The translations under genes were made by a program, and so were the position numbers. From Fibrobacter sp. UBA1313 (GTDB lineage: Bacteria; Fibrobacterota; Fibrobacteria; Fibrobacterales; Fibrobacteraceae), in contig DBTP01000044.1 of the NCBI GenBank assembly GCA_002307115.1, forward strand, positions 1 through 14,348: DNA of 14,348 nucleotides, written 5' to 3'. Positions 7,259-14,348 of this stretch are shown piece after piece. Within the stretch, counting starts at the first letter, position 1. Each line of letters opens with the position of its first letter. The notes beneath the pieces are model-generated. The model saw nothing but the letters and a program-made list of their open reading frames with translations. It was not told where the DNA came from and did not search any database.

Positions 7259-8760
7259 AGAAAATTATTGTCGTCAATAATCCCAAAAATTGGAAATTCC
7301 ATGTCCCCGAAGTCGATATTGTTTCAGCAAAAGATTATCTGACAAGAGCTGATTTCACGACTCAAAAAAGTCTCCGCGTCTTTAACCTTTGCAAGGATTA
7401 TAGTTATCAAAGTAAAGGTTACTATGTCTCCTTGCTTGCAGAAGCGCGTGGGCACAAAGTCATTCCCAACGCCAAAAGTATTCGGGATTTCAAAGCTCCT
7501 GCGGTTGTCAAAATTATTTCAGATGATATTGATGATCTCATTCAACGGAGTCTCAAAAAACTTACCGGTACAGACTTTGTTTTGTCTATTTACTTTGGAC
7601 AAAATGTAAGCCCACAATATTTGGAACTTTCGCAAGAACTTTACCGCATCTTCCAAGCGCCACTCCTCCGCGCCCGCTTTGTATACAAACAGAAATGGTT
7701 CATTCAAAGCATTCGTCCCATTTGCGTTAATGAAATTCCCGACACCCATTTGGATATGGTGGATACTTTTGCAAAGGACTACTTCGATAAGAATCGTTTT
7801 TCTTCAGCCCATACGGAAGAATACCTCTATGATCTCGCGATTCTTATTAATCCTGATGAAAAGGAACCTCCCAGTAATCCCAAGGCCATTCACAAATTCA
7901 TTAACGCGGCTGAAAAAACAGGGTTCCGTGTAGAACTGATCACTAAAAAAGATTATCATCGTGTGGGTGAATTTGATGCTTTGTTTATCCGCGAAACCAC
8001 CAATGTGAATCATCACACCTACGCCTTCGCCCGTCGCGCACAGTCTGAAGGCATTGCTGTAATCGATGATCCCGATAGTATTTTGCGTTGTTCCAACAAA
8101 GTGTATCTCCAAGAATTAATGACCGTGGGTAAAATTCCTGCCCCCCACACCATTATTGTACACTCCGAAAATCGCCATACTCTTGCAAAAGAACTTGGAT
8201 ATCCTCTGATTCTGAAAGCTCCTGATTCTAGTTTTTCCCTTGGCGTCGTTAAGGTAACGAATAATAGTGAGCTTGAGTCAGGACTCGATAAAATGCTTGA
8301 GAAGAGTGATTTGATCATTGCTCAAGAATTTATTCCCACCGAATTTGATTGGCGCGTCGGCATTCTTGATGGAAAACCGTTCTACGCCTGCAAATATTTC
8401 ATGGCCAAAAACCACTGGCAGATTTATAACTGGCAATCCGAAGATAAAGAAGAAATTTGTGGGCTTTTTGAAACGGTCCATTTGGAAACCGTTCCTCATG
8501 GCATCATCAAAGCCGCGATTCGTGTCGCAGGCATGATTGGCAATGGTCTTTATGGAGTGGATCTCAAAGAAGTCGATGGAAAACCGGTTGTCATCGAAGT
8601 CAATGATAATCCAAGTATTGACGATAATATTGAAGACCAAGTCGCCGGTGAAAAATTGTATCTAGCCGTTATGCGATCCTTACGCCGCCGTATTGAAGAT
8701 CGCTTGAATTCAGCCCAATTAAAAATTCAGCAGCATTATCGCGGATTCTACGATATATGA
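7255..8760 (+). CDS. RimK-family ATP-grasp ligase with N-terminal RLAN domain
   Basis: This 501-residue protein combines an RLAN domain (RimK-like ATP-grasp N-terminal; about residues 1-180, with the hallmark FNLCKDYSYQSKGYYVSLLAEARG) and a C-terminal ATP-grasp ligase (about 190-490). In the ATP-grasp part, SNKVYLQELM begins the fold, K321 (LILKAPDSS) is the likely ATP-binding Lys, R367 (DWRVGILDG) lies in the core, and D436, E448 and N450 (YGVDL, VIEVNDNPS) are the expected Mg/ATP ligands. The family forms amide bonds by activating a carboxylate to an acyl phosphate; RimK itself adds Glu to ribosomal protein S6. RLAN-type members have no settled substrate that I know of. It overlaps its neighbours on both sides by ATGA (7255 and 8757). 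It is most likely the central ligase of the cassette, conjugating amino acids to a small molecule, peptide or protein. Confidence 0.93.
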   Translation: MKKIIVVNNPKNWKFHVPEVDIVSAKDYLTRADFTTQKSLRVFNLCKDYSYQSKGYYVSLLAEARGHKVIPNAKSIRDFKAPAVVKIISDDIDDLIQRSLKKLTGTDFVLSIYFGQNVSPQYLELSQELYRIFQAPLLRARFVYKQKWFIQSIRPICVNEIPDTHLDMVDTFAKDYFDKNRFSSAHTEEYLYDLAILINPDEKEPPSNPKAIHKFINAAEKTGFRVELITKKDYHRVGEFDALFIRETTNVNHHTYAFARRAQSEGIAVIDDPDSILRCSNKVYLQELMTVGKIPAPHTIIVHSENRHTLAKELGYPLILKAPDSSFSLGVVKVTNNSELESGLDKMLEKSDLIIAQEFIPTEFDWRVGILDGKPFYACKYFMAKNHWQIYNWQSEDKEEICGLFETVHLETVPHGIIKAAIRVAGMIGNGLYGVDLKEVDGKPVVIEVNDNPSIDDNIEDQVAGEKLYLAVMRSLRRRIEDRLNSAQLKIQQHYRGFYDI

Positions 8761-10004
8761 GTCAAAAAAAGTCACCTTGGCACCTCTGGGATCGCTCTGG
8801 AGTAGAACTCGAATACATGATCGTGGATAAAGACACGTTGCATGTGCTTCCGCGAGTCGATGTGGCGCTTGGGAAAGACGAGAATGGAGAGTTTCTTTCC
8901 GATGTGGAACATGGCCCTGTGGGGCTCTCCAACGAAATTGTTTCCCATGTTTTGGAATTCAAATGTGCTGAACCAGTAGCCTCTTTCGAGGGTTGGAGTT
9001 CCCTTTTTCATAAAGAAATTCAAGAGGCCAATCAAAAGCTTGACTCTATTAATGGAATGTTACTCCCTGGCGCATGTCACCCCTTTATGGATCCGCTGCG
9101 CGAAACACAAATTTGGCCCTATGATTCCAATGAAATATACGAGACCTACAATCGCATTTTTAATTGCAAAGGCCACGGCTGGGCCAATCTTCAATCGACC
9201 CATCTTAATTTGTCATTTAATGGCGATGAAGAATTTGGCAAACTCCACGCCGCTATTCGTCTCTTATTGCCACTCATCCCCGCGATCGCCGCATCGAGCC
9301 CTTACTTAGATGGCAAATACAGCGGATACATGGATGGGCGCATTGAAACCTATCGGCACAATCAAGAAAAGATCCCCTCTATCGCAGGGAAGGTCATCCC
9401 AGAAGCCGTATTCACCTACGCGGACTATGACCACGTCATCTTTGAGCAGATTCGCAAAGATATCGCCCCGTATGATCCAGAACATTTCCTGAATCACTTT
9501 TTCTTAAATAGTCGCGGGGCCATTGCCCGCTTTGATCGAGGGGCTATTGAAATTCGTCTCGTCGATATTCAAGAATGCCCACTCGCCGATATCGCCATTG
9601 CTGAAATAGAAAAGGCCATACTCCACGTTTTAGCGGACGAGACCTGGACAGATACGCAGCACCAATGTTCGTTTGACACGGTAAAACTCTCAGAACTTCT
9701 TTTGCGTATTGTTCGCGATGCAGAAGAGACAATTATTGAGTGGCCTGAATATTTAAATGCTTTTGGTTATCCTAGCACTCGCTGTACCGCAAAAGAACTT
9801 TGGCTACACATTTTAGCCTCCACAAAAGATCATATTTCTTTTCCTTCGCAAAAAGTTTTGGAGACGATACTCAAGCGTGGTACGTTATCCCACACTCTCG
9901 TGAGTGTTCTTGGACAAATACCCTCCAAAGAGGCTTTTGTGTGTGAATATCAGAAACTCGCCCGTTGTCTTGCCAATAATGAACTCTATAATCCTTTCGT
10001 GTGA
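8757..10004 (+). CDS. GCS2-family carboxylate-amine ligase (glutamate-cysteine ligase-like)
   Basis: This 415-residue protein belongs to the GCS2 family (glutamine-synthetase fold). It shows GVELEYMIVD at 15-24 with metal-binding E17 and E19, GACHPFMDP at 105-113, an IWPYD segment near 119, HGWANLQSTHLNLSF at 140-154, and RFDRGAIEIRLVDIQECP at 258-275. The family ligates the gamma-carboxylate of Glu or other carboxylates to amines using ATP; true gamma-glutamylcysteine synthesis is only one activity. Its place among RLAN-RimK and amidohydrolase genes argues for a different amide product. The start is coupled to the ligase stop (ATGA at 8757-8760), and its 3' end overlaps the amidohydrolase gene by 26 bp. 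With two distinct amidoligases in one operon, it probably makes a second bond or the substrate for the RimK-like enzyme. Confidence 0.92.
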   Translation: MSQKKSPWHLWDRSGVELEYMIVDKDTLHVLPRVDVALGKDENGEFLSDVEHGPVGLSNEIVSHVLEFKCAEPVASFEGWSSLFHKEIQEANQKLDSINGMLLPGACHPFMDPLRETQIWPYDSNEIYETYNRIFNCKGHGWANLQSTHLNLSFNGDEEFGKLHAAIRLLLPLIPAIAASSPYLDGKYSGYMDGRIETYRHNQEKIPSIAGKVIPEAVFTYADYDHVIFEQIRKDIAPYDPEHFLNHFFLNSRGAIARFDRGAIEIRLVDIQECPLADIAIAEIEKAILHVLADETWTDTQHQCSFDTVKLSELLLRIVRDAEETIIEWPEYLNAFGYPSTRCTAKELWLHILASTKDHISFPSQKVLETILKRGTLSHTLVSVLGQIPSKEAFVCEYQKLARCLANNELYNPFV

Positions 10005-10665
10005 ACACGCCTCCAACGCGGTGCCTTCTTTTGTAGCAAATCTTTTTGCAGATCAAAAAGAAAAACTGGCGACGCATCGCGGTTATGATATTGGTGCAGA
10101 GCCTGTTTTTGAAAAACTCCGCACCCTGCTCCCTGTGCTATATGCAGCCAAAGGGAACTGCACTCGCCTTGCTATAGATTTGAATCGAAGCGGAAATCAC
10201 CCCGCTCGATTCTCCCCAGCAACAAAAAATATTTCACAAGTACTTCGCTGTAAGCTCGAAAAAATTTGGATTGATTTTCGCAATTCTATTGAAAAAGAAA
10301 TTCGGACATTTTTAAAAAGAAATAGCAAACAAACGATACTCCACCTCAGTATCCACACTTTTACTCCTGTATTAGAGGGAAAAGAAAGGCTCGCCGAGAT
10401 AGGTCTTTTATACGACCCAGGATGCCCTCAAGAACTTGCACTTGCCAAGGCATGGAAAGAGAAACTTCATGCAAAAGTCCCCGAATGCAGAATCCGTCTC
10501 AACTACCCATACCAAGGAAAAAGTGACGGGCACACCTCTTCTCTTCGAAAAAAATTTGGTTCTCGTTATCTTGGAATTGAAGTGGAAATGAACCAAGCCT
10601 GGCTCACCACACAGACACCTGCTAAAGTCGCAAGGCTCCTTGCGGAAACGCTCCCTACTCACTAG
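9979..10665 (+). CDS. N-formylglutamate amidohydrolase-like enzyme
   Basis: This 228-residue protein shows the N-formylglutamate amidohydrolase (NFGAH) pattern: CEHAS at 8-12, THRGYDIGA at 32-40, TRLAIDLNRS at 62-71, SIHTFTPVLEG at 124-134 and EVEMNQ at 201-206. The His and Glu residues in these motifs are the expected zinc and catalytic groups. The family cleaves N-acyl groups from glutamate-like amino acids, classically N-formylglutamate in histidine degradation. No hut genes are present here, so in this cassette it more likely removes an acyl or amide group from the ligase product or precursor. The start is the ATG at 9979, because the family begins almost directly with the CEHAS strand; a GTG at 9904 would add 25 unconserved residues. 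It overlaps the GCS2 gene by 26 bp, and its stop overlaps the convergent DUF4261-like gene by 11 bp. Confidence 0.88.
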   Translation: MNSIILSCEHASNAVPSFVANLFADQKEKLATHRGYDIGAEPVFEKLRTLLPVLYAAKGNCTRLAIDLNRSGNHPARFSPATKNISQVLRCKLEKIWIDFRNSIEKEIRTFLKRNSKQTILHLSIHTFTPVLEGKERLAEIGLLYDPGCPQELALAKAWKEKLHAKVPECRIRLNYPYQGKSDGHTSSLRKKFGSRYLGIEVEMNQAWLTTQTPAKVARLLAETLPTH

Positions 10666-11374
10666 CATTCGCGCGCTTGATGAGGCGCCAAACGCCCTGA
10701 GCGTTAAATTCAAAGCTCCCTTTTTTATAGGGGAGTTTTGCTTCTTTTCGGAATTCAAATTCAGCACCATCGGCATCCGCCCATTTGGTACCCGTATCCA
10801 CTGGTAGATTCTCCATAAAAAGCGCATCCGCGACACAAGAAAGAATATTGCGCAAAGTCTCCGTATCTCCGCTCGTAAGAGAAATGCACACATCAGGGAG
10901 TCCAAATGATTCCATTCCTAAGGTATAGAGATCCTCTCGGGTTTCAATAAAATTGAGAAATCCTTCCATCGGCAAATCACTCGTAGCGATAGCCTTGAAG
11001 AGAGAAGCACTTGAAGCACAGCCACACTGCTCCATATAAATACCCAAAGCTCCCCCATCCAAAAAAGAAACAATCACTTTCATCAAAGAATTGAAATCCG
11101 CAACCGATTGGAGAGTACACTGTAAAAAGAATAGAGAGCCGTGATTTCTAATATTTTCCAATTCTTCGGGTTCCAACAAGGCATGTTCTTCAAAGATATC
11201 ATCTAATCCCGCCACAGGGCCCTGTAATATCCCAGAAAAGGACAAGGAACATCCGGGTACAATCAAAAGCGTCCCCGAAATTTCAGGGAGTTGCAAATGT
11301 ATTTTGTCGGCCAAAAAGGTCGTTGCTTTATCAACGGATACAGGAAGCGGAAAAGCAAGAATACACTTTTTCAT
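10655..11374 (-). CDS. DUF4261-like protein of unknown function
   Basis: This 239-residue cytosolic protein has no signal peptide or membrane segment. The C-terminal half (about residues 135-235) resembles the DUF4261 family, with an LYTLGMESFGLPDVCI stretch followed by a helical section and a beta-rich end. The N-terminal half contains IVPGCSLSFSG and a Gly/Cys segment (LDGGALGIYMEQCGCASSA). I cannot assign a reaction. The ATG at 11374 lies 9 bp after the stop of the MurG-like glycosyltransferase, and a short AGGTG stretch overlaps that gap, so the gene is probably the last in a three-gene minus-strand operon. Its stop lies inside the 3' end of the convergent amidohydrolase gene. The family assignment is tentative. 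Confidence 0.7.
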   Translation of the reverse strand: MKKCILAFPLPVSVDKATTFLADKIHLQLPEISGTLLIVPGCSLSFSGILQGPVAGLDDIFEEHALLEPEELENIRNHGSLFFLQCTLQSVADFNSLMKVIVSFLDGGALGIYMEQCGCASSASLFKAIATSDLPMEGFLNFIETREDLYTLGMESFGLPDVCISLTSGDTETLRNILSCVADALFMENLPVDTGTKWADADGAEFEFRKEAKLPYKKGSFEFNAQGVWRLIKRANASE

Positions 11375-11383
11375 ACACCTAAT

Positions 11384-12451
11384 TTAGGAAGCGGTAGAAA
11401 TGGCCAAAGATAAAAGAGGTGTTTGTGTTAAAGGCTCTGGAATTCGATACCTCTTCTCTCTCGCTTTTTCGAAGGAGGAAGGAGAAAGAGCCTTTTGAGA
11501 AATGAGACCCGCATAACCTGCTGCACAAAGAGACGTTCCTAAATAGAGCTGTTCTGTTTGACCCGGAGTGGGTACAAAAATACAATTCGCCCCCAATCTC
11601 GCCATATCCATCACAGTACTATAACCGGGTCTCGCAAGCACAGTTTGCGCACGTGCCACCCGATGAGCAAAGTCCGCCGTTTCCAAATGACTATACAGAG
11701 AAATATTTCCTCTTTTGGACTCTTTAAGAGAAGCTCCAGGAATTCCTAAAATTACCGCATGATTCCCAGGAATTTGAGAAAGAGTTTCTAAAACCCGATG
11801 TTCCAAAACCGTCCGCATGGGTTCTGGTCCGGAAAGGATTGCCAAAACATCAATATCTTTTGTTTCCTCAATCGAAGGGGATTCAAATCGAGACAATAAT
11901 CCTACATACTTTACAGGGCGCGGTAAATGAGGCACATGGGAAAGCGTCCCCGCCATTCCCGGCGCCTCCGGAAAATCTGGAATCCAAATTTCCGAAAAAT
12001 TTTTCATTTGTCTTAAATGCCAATGAATACCTAAAGATTCCAAACAGGCCAGAGGAAAAGGAAACGCAATGCGTATTTGATGCGTCATATAAATAGATTT
12101 TGCATGCGTAGAATAACTACCAAATCGATTATCCGAAAGCACCACTTGAATATTTCGCTCTTTTACTATTTGCTCAATGCGCTGATGTTCTGCTTCAACC
12201 ACCTGAGATAATCGCGGCAAATTTCTAAACAGCCACAACGGCATTTCAGATCCATGCTTTGGATAACAAATTCCGTACGATGGAATTTCATGTTGAACTA
12301 AGTCTGGAAATTCCATTTTATACAAAATGGCAGAAGATCCACAGGTAGCAAGTTCAACCTCTGCTCCATGAGCAAGATAGGCTTTGATCACGGGAATACA
12401 GCGTGTGGCGTGTCCAAGTCCCCAATCTAAAGGCGAGACCAAAACCTTCAT
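11384..12451 (-). CDS. MurG-like (GT28-type) glycosyltransferase
   Basis: This 355-residue protein has a two-domain GT-B pattern. The N-terminus has the nucleotide-sugar transferase glycine loop (SPLDWGLGHATRC, residues 6-18) and a SDNRFG motif at 106-111. The C-terminal half has LSGPEPMR at 206-213, RPGYSTVMDMARLG at 274-287 and PTPGQTEQ at 294-301, matching the donor-binding region of MurG/GT28 enzymes. Close relatives are common in Bacteroidota-like genomes as uncharacterised glycosyltransferases. No transmembrane helix is evident, so it is probably a soluble or peripheral cytosolic enzyme using a nucleotide sugar. The start is the ATG at 12451, where TGATG overlaps the stop of the upstream membrane glycosyltransferase; 12 upstream in-frame residues were excluded. 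Its coupling to a GT39-like protein suggests a shared glycan or lipid-linked sugar pathway. The acceptor is unknown. Confidence 0.87.
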   Translation of the reverse strand: MKVLVSPLDWGLGHATRCIPVIKAYLAHGAEVELATCGSSAILYKMEFPDLVQHEIPSYGICYPKHGSEMPLWLFRNLPRLSQVVEAEHQRIEQIVKERNIQVVLSDNRFGSYSTHAKSIYMTHQIRIAFPFPLACLESLGIHWHLRQMKNFSEIWIPDFPEAPGMAGTLSHVPHLPRPVKYVGLLSRFESPSIEETKDIDVLAILSGPEPMRTVLEHRVLETLSQIPGNHAVILGIPGASLKESKRGNISLYSHLETADFAHRVARAQTVLARPGYSTVMDMARLGANCIFVPTPGQTEQLYLGTSLCAAGYAGLISQKALSPSSFEKAREKRYRIPEPLTQTPLLSLAISTAS

Positions 12452-14348
12452 CAAATAGCTCCCGCAGAGAACCAAGCGTTCGCCCAATCCGCATGATCAC
12501 AATCTTTATTTTCCCCTTCTATCGCCACCAATTCAAGGCGTTTCACCCCGGCGACAGAGACTGCGATATTTTCCCTATCGCGAGAATAAAGTTTCTTCGA
12601 CCGGAACAATTCACGACCATCGCCCACCACAGAAAATTCAGCCCCATCTCCACAAGCGCTTTCATCATCCAAACCGATCGTCGCATGAAACATCGCAAAA
12701 TTACGGGGCATATCAAAAGCCAAATTAGAAGAAGCGTGAGAACCAAATCCATAGGAAAATGGTTCTCCATCCAATTTCATGACATGCTGCTCTACACTTT
12801 TTCCTATTTGAGGTTCTCCCCAAGCCTGTGTTTTGGACGCAAGTGGTAGTGACGTCAAAAGAGCCACCGAACGATCTTCCTTAAAGAAATCTCGGAACAC
12901 AGAAACCGTTTCCGCATCAGGAGTATAGAAAGCAAATTTTACTCGTTGTAAACCCACCTTAGCGCCCGTGAGTGAAAGCGTATCCAAGGGCTTCGCAAGC
13001 GAATCATGAACCCAAAGAGAATCATTCAGAAATACATCATAAGAAATCGTATTTTGAAATAGTTTGCTTACTTCTACTGTTCCATTCACCACTTCCCCAA
13101 TGGAGAGATTCTGGGCGAACATAGAAACACCCTTCTTTGCAATTATTTGGTGAACGGTCAAAGGATAGCCGAAAAGTCTATTTTCCTGCAACACCCGTTT
13201 CAGCTTGTAGCCTTCCAAAATCGTTTCAATTTGATCCGTCGTTTTAAAACCCACCACGCGAGAACTGCGGTCTACATTTCCATAACCATCCTGACCACGC
13301 ACGAGATAAATATTACCATTACTCCACTGCATCCAACGGGCAAAATCATCCGTAGTCCAATTCATAAACGTTCTTTCGCTAAAACTGCTATGTCTTGAAG
13401 CGAGCATTTGCCAAGGCCGAGCATAAATAAATATCGATTTTTGAGGAAAACTAGCGAGATTGGTATTCAAATAATCTTCTTCTGCTAGCAGTTTATTCTT
13501 GTAATAGAGCATATTGGAGTCAAAACTTTTCACATGATAAATTGCTAACCCCACAGAAAGCAGAACCGCCGCTCCCACCGTGATATAACATGCCTTATCG
13601 TGTTTGCCAGGGAAGACGACTGTATCCAAAAAATCCTTGAGGCCAAGCGCCATGATCATAGCAAATAACGGTAGAGCCACCAACACATAACGCTGATTAA
13701 TATCGATCTCAAATGTTCCCGAAACATTAAACAGAATGACAAATATTTGCAAACTAAAGAAAAATCCGAGAATGGCTCCTCGCACATAGCGACGATTTAC
13801 AATCAAACGCAAAAGCAACCAAGCCGTAGAGAAAAGCAAAAGAATGGTGAATGTCGAATAGAATGGATTTTTAAGAACGCCCCCAAAAGCCGGATCCGGA
13901 TCAAAATTAAGCATCACATTGATGTTCGACTTCACATTGAAAATGAAGTTATCAATTGAATGCGCCGCATGTTCCCCACCCTGAAAATCATACCCACGGT
14001 ACGCAGCCATGGTATTTATAGAAGGCCAACTGACCGCAATGACGGACAAGACAAAAAGCGGAAGCCGATAAAATGCTTCGCGGAAATAACGCCAATAAAA
14101 AAGGGCAAAGGGGATAAACGCAAAAACAGTTTCTTGCCGCGTTTGCGCAAAGAATCCAAGCAAGGGAACCGTAACCAGGAAATGTTTCCAATGGACATCC
14201 CTGGATGGCACCCAAGCATACCAAGCCATCAAAAGAGCCAATAGAGCAATATACAGGACTTCAGTCGAAGCCGAACGGGACTGAAGCAAATAGATGGGCA
14301 TCCCGCCTAAAAAAGCCGTAGCAGCAAGCGCAAGCCACTCATTCTTAA
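12451..14348 (-). CDS. GT39-like membrane glycosyltransferase with C-terminal NPCBM-like domain, 5' partial
   Basis: The frame stays open through the right edge; 15 further codons (KNEWLALAATAFLGG) precede the internal Met at 14301, so the true start is outside the window. Numbering from that Met, hydrophobic segments lie near 17-30, 41-52, 58-70, 79-92, 149-166, 175-192, 206-221 and 238-255, as in GT39/ArnT-like transferases that use polyprenyl-phosphate sugars. The catalytic acidic N-terminal loop would be upstream and cannot be checked. A soluble region follows, and residues about 491-616 look like an NPCBM module: GFGSHASSNLAF, ATIGLDDESACGDGAEFSV and DHADWANAWF. NPCBM domains are putative carbohydrate binders, so the C-terminus may hold a glycan on the periplasmic side. 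Its stop overlaps the next gene's ATG (TGATG). The GT39 call rests on topology and general resemblance; the NPCBM call rests on motifs. Confidence 0.8.
   Translation of the reverse strand, partial: KNEWLALAATAFLGGMPIYLLQSRSASTEVLYIALLALLMAWYAWVPSRDVHWKHFLVTVPLLGFFAQTRQETVFAFIPFALFYWRYFREAFYRLPLFVLSVIAVSWPSINTMAAYRGYDFQGGEHAAHSIDNFIFNVKSNINVMLNFDPDPAFGGVLKNPFYSTFTILLLFSTAWLLLRLIVNRRYVRGAILGFFFSLQIFVILFNVSGTFEIDINQRYVLVALPLFAMIMALGLKDFLDTVVFPGKHDKACYITVGAAVLLSVGLAIYHVKSFDSNMLYYKNKLLAEEDYLNTNLASFPQKSIFIYARPWQMLASRHSSFSERTFMNWTTDDFARWMQWSNGNIYLVRGQDGYGNVDRSSRVVGFKTTDQIETILEGYKLKRVLQENRLFGYPLTVHQIIAKKGVSMFAQNLSIGEVVNGTVEVSKLFQNTISYDVFLNDSLWVHDSLAKPLDTLSLTGAKVGLQRVKFAFYTPDAETVSVFRDFFKEDRSVALLTSLPLASKTQAWGEPQIGKSVEQHVMKLDGEPFSYGFGSHASSNLAFDMPRNFAMFHATIGLDDESACGDGAEFSVVGDGRELFRSKKLYSRDRENIAVSVAGVKRLELVAIEGENKDCDHADWANAWFSAGAI

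Noticed and set aside
8757..10665. Glutathione synthesis or histidine degradation operon
   Set aside because: GCS2 and NFGAH families could suggest either, but no glutathione synthetase or other hut gene is present, and the RLAN-RimK and C39 partners point elsewhere.
1..14348. CRISPR array, tRNA, rRNA, insertion sequence or prophage
   Set aside because: No regularly spaced repeats, cloverleaf, rRNA segment, transposase or integrase was recognised on either strand.

Overview
The window most likely comes from a Fibrobacter-type bacterium (phylum Fibrobacterota). The best clue is a TIGR02147/DUF4423-type protein at 440-1279 (-), a paralogous family known mainly from Fibrobacter. It is stop-start coupled to a lipoprotein gene. 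Lipoproteins and outer-membrane beta-barrels ending in aromatic residues fit a Gram-negative, diderm cell. The genus assignment is inference from content; there is no rRNA or tRNA gene in the window.

Layout. (1) 1-1279, minus strand: a TIGR02147 protein followed by an ATGA-coupled lipoprotein that runs off the left edge. (2) 1280-1788: an AT-rich intergenic region with repeated ATAACGAT boxes. (3) 1789-4950, plus strand: a large cytoplasmic GH116-type glycoside hydrolase (GBA2/beta-glucosidase family) with its catalytic residues intact, then a strong bidirectional terminator. (4) 5015-6234, minus strand: two tandem paralogous small outer-membrane beta-barrel proteins. (5) 6557-10665, plus strand: a tightly overlapping four-gene cassette of C39-like cysteine peptidase, RLAN-RimK ATP-grasp ligase, GCS2-type carboxylate-amine ligase and N-formylglutamate amidohydrolase-like enzyme. 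(6) 10655-14348, minus strand: a GT39-like polytopic membrane protein with a C-terminal NPCBM-like domain (5' end outside the window), a MurG-like glycosyltransferase and a DUF4261-like protein, closely packed as one operon. It converges on the cassette with an 11-bp tail-to-tail overlap.

The most interesting part is the 6557-10665 cassette. Two different amide-bond-forming enzymes (ATP-grasp and glutamine-synthetase-fold GCS2), a papain-fold peptidase and an amidohydrolase are translationally coupled. This looks like a pathway that builds, trims or recycles an amino-acid or peptide conjugate, or modifies a protein. Related neighbourhoods have been noticed by comparative genomics of amidoligases, but I know of no defined product. 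The three minus-strand genes at the right end suggest glycan or envelope assembly. The GH116 enzyme suggests intracellular breakdown of a glucoside or related glycoside.

No CRISPR array, transposase, integrase, tRNA or rRNA was seen.
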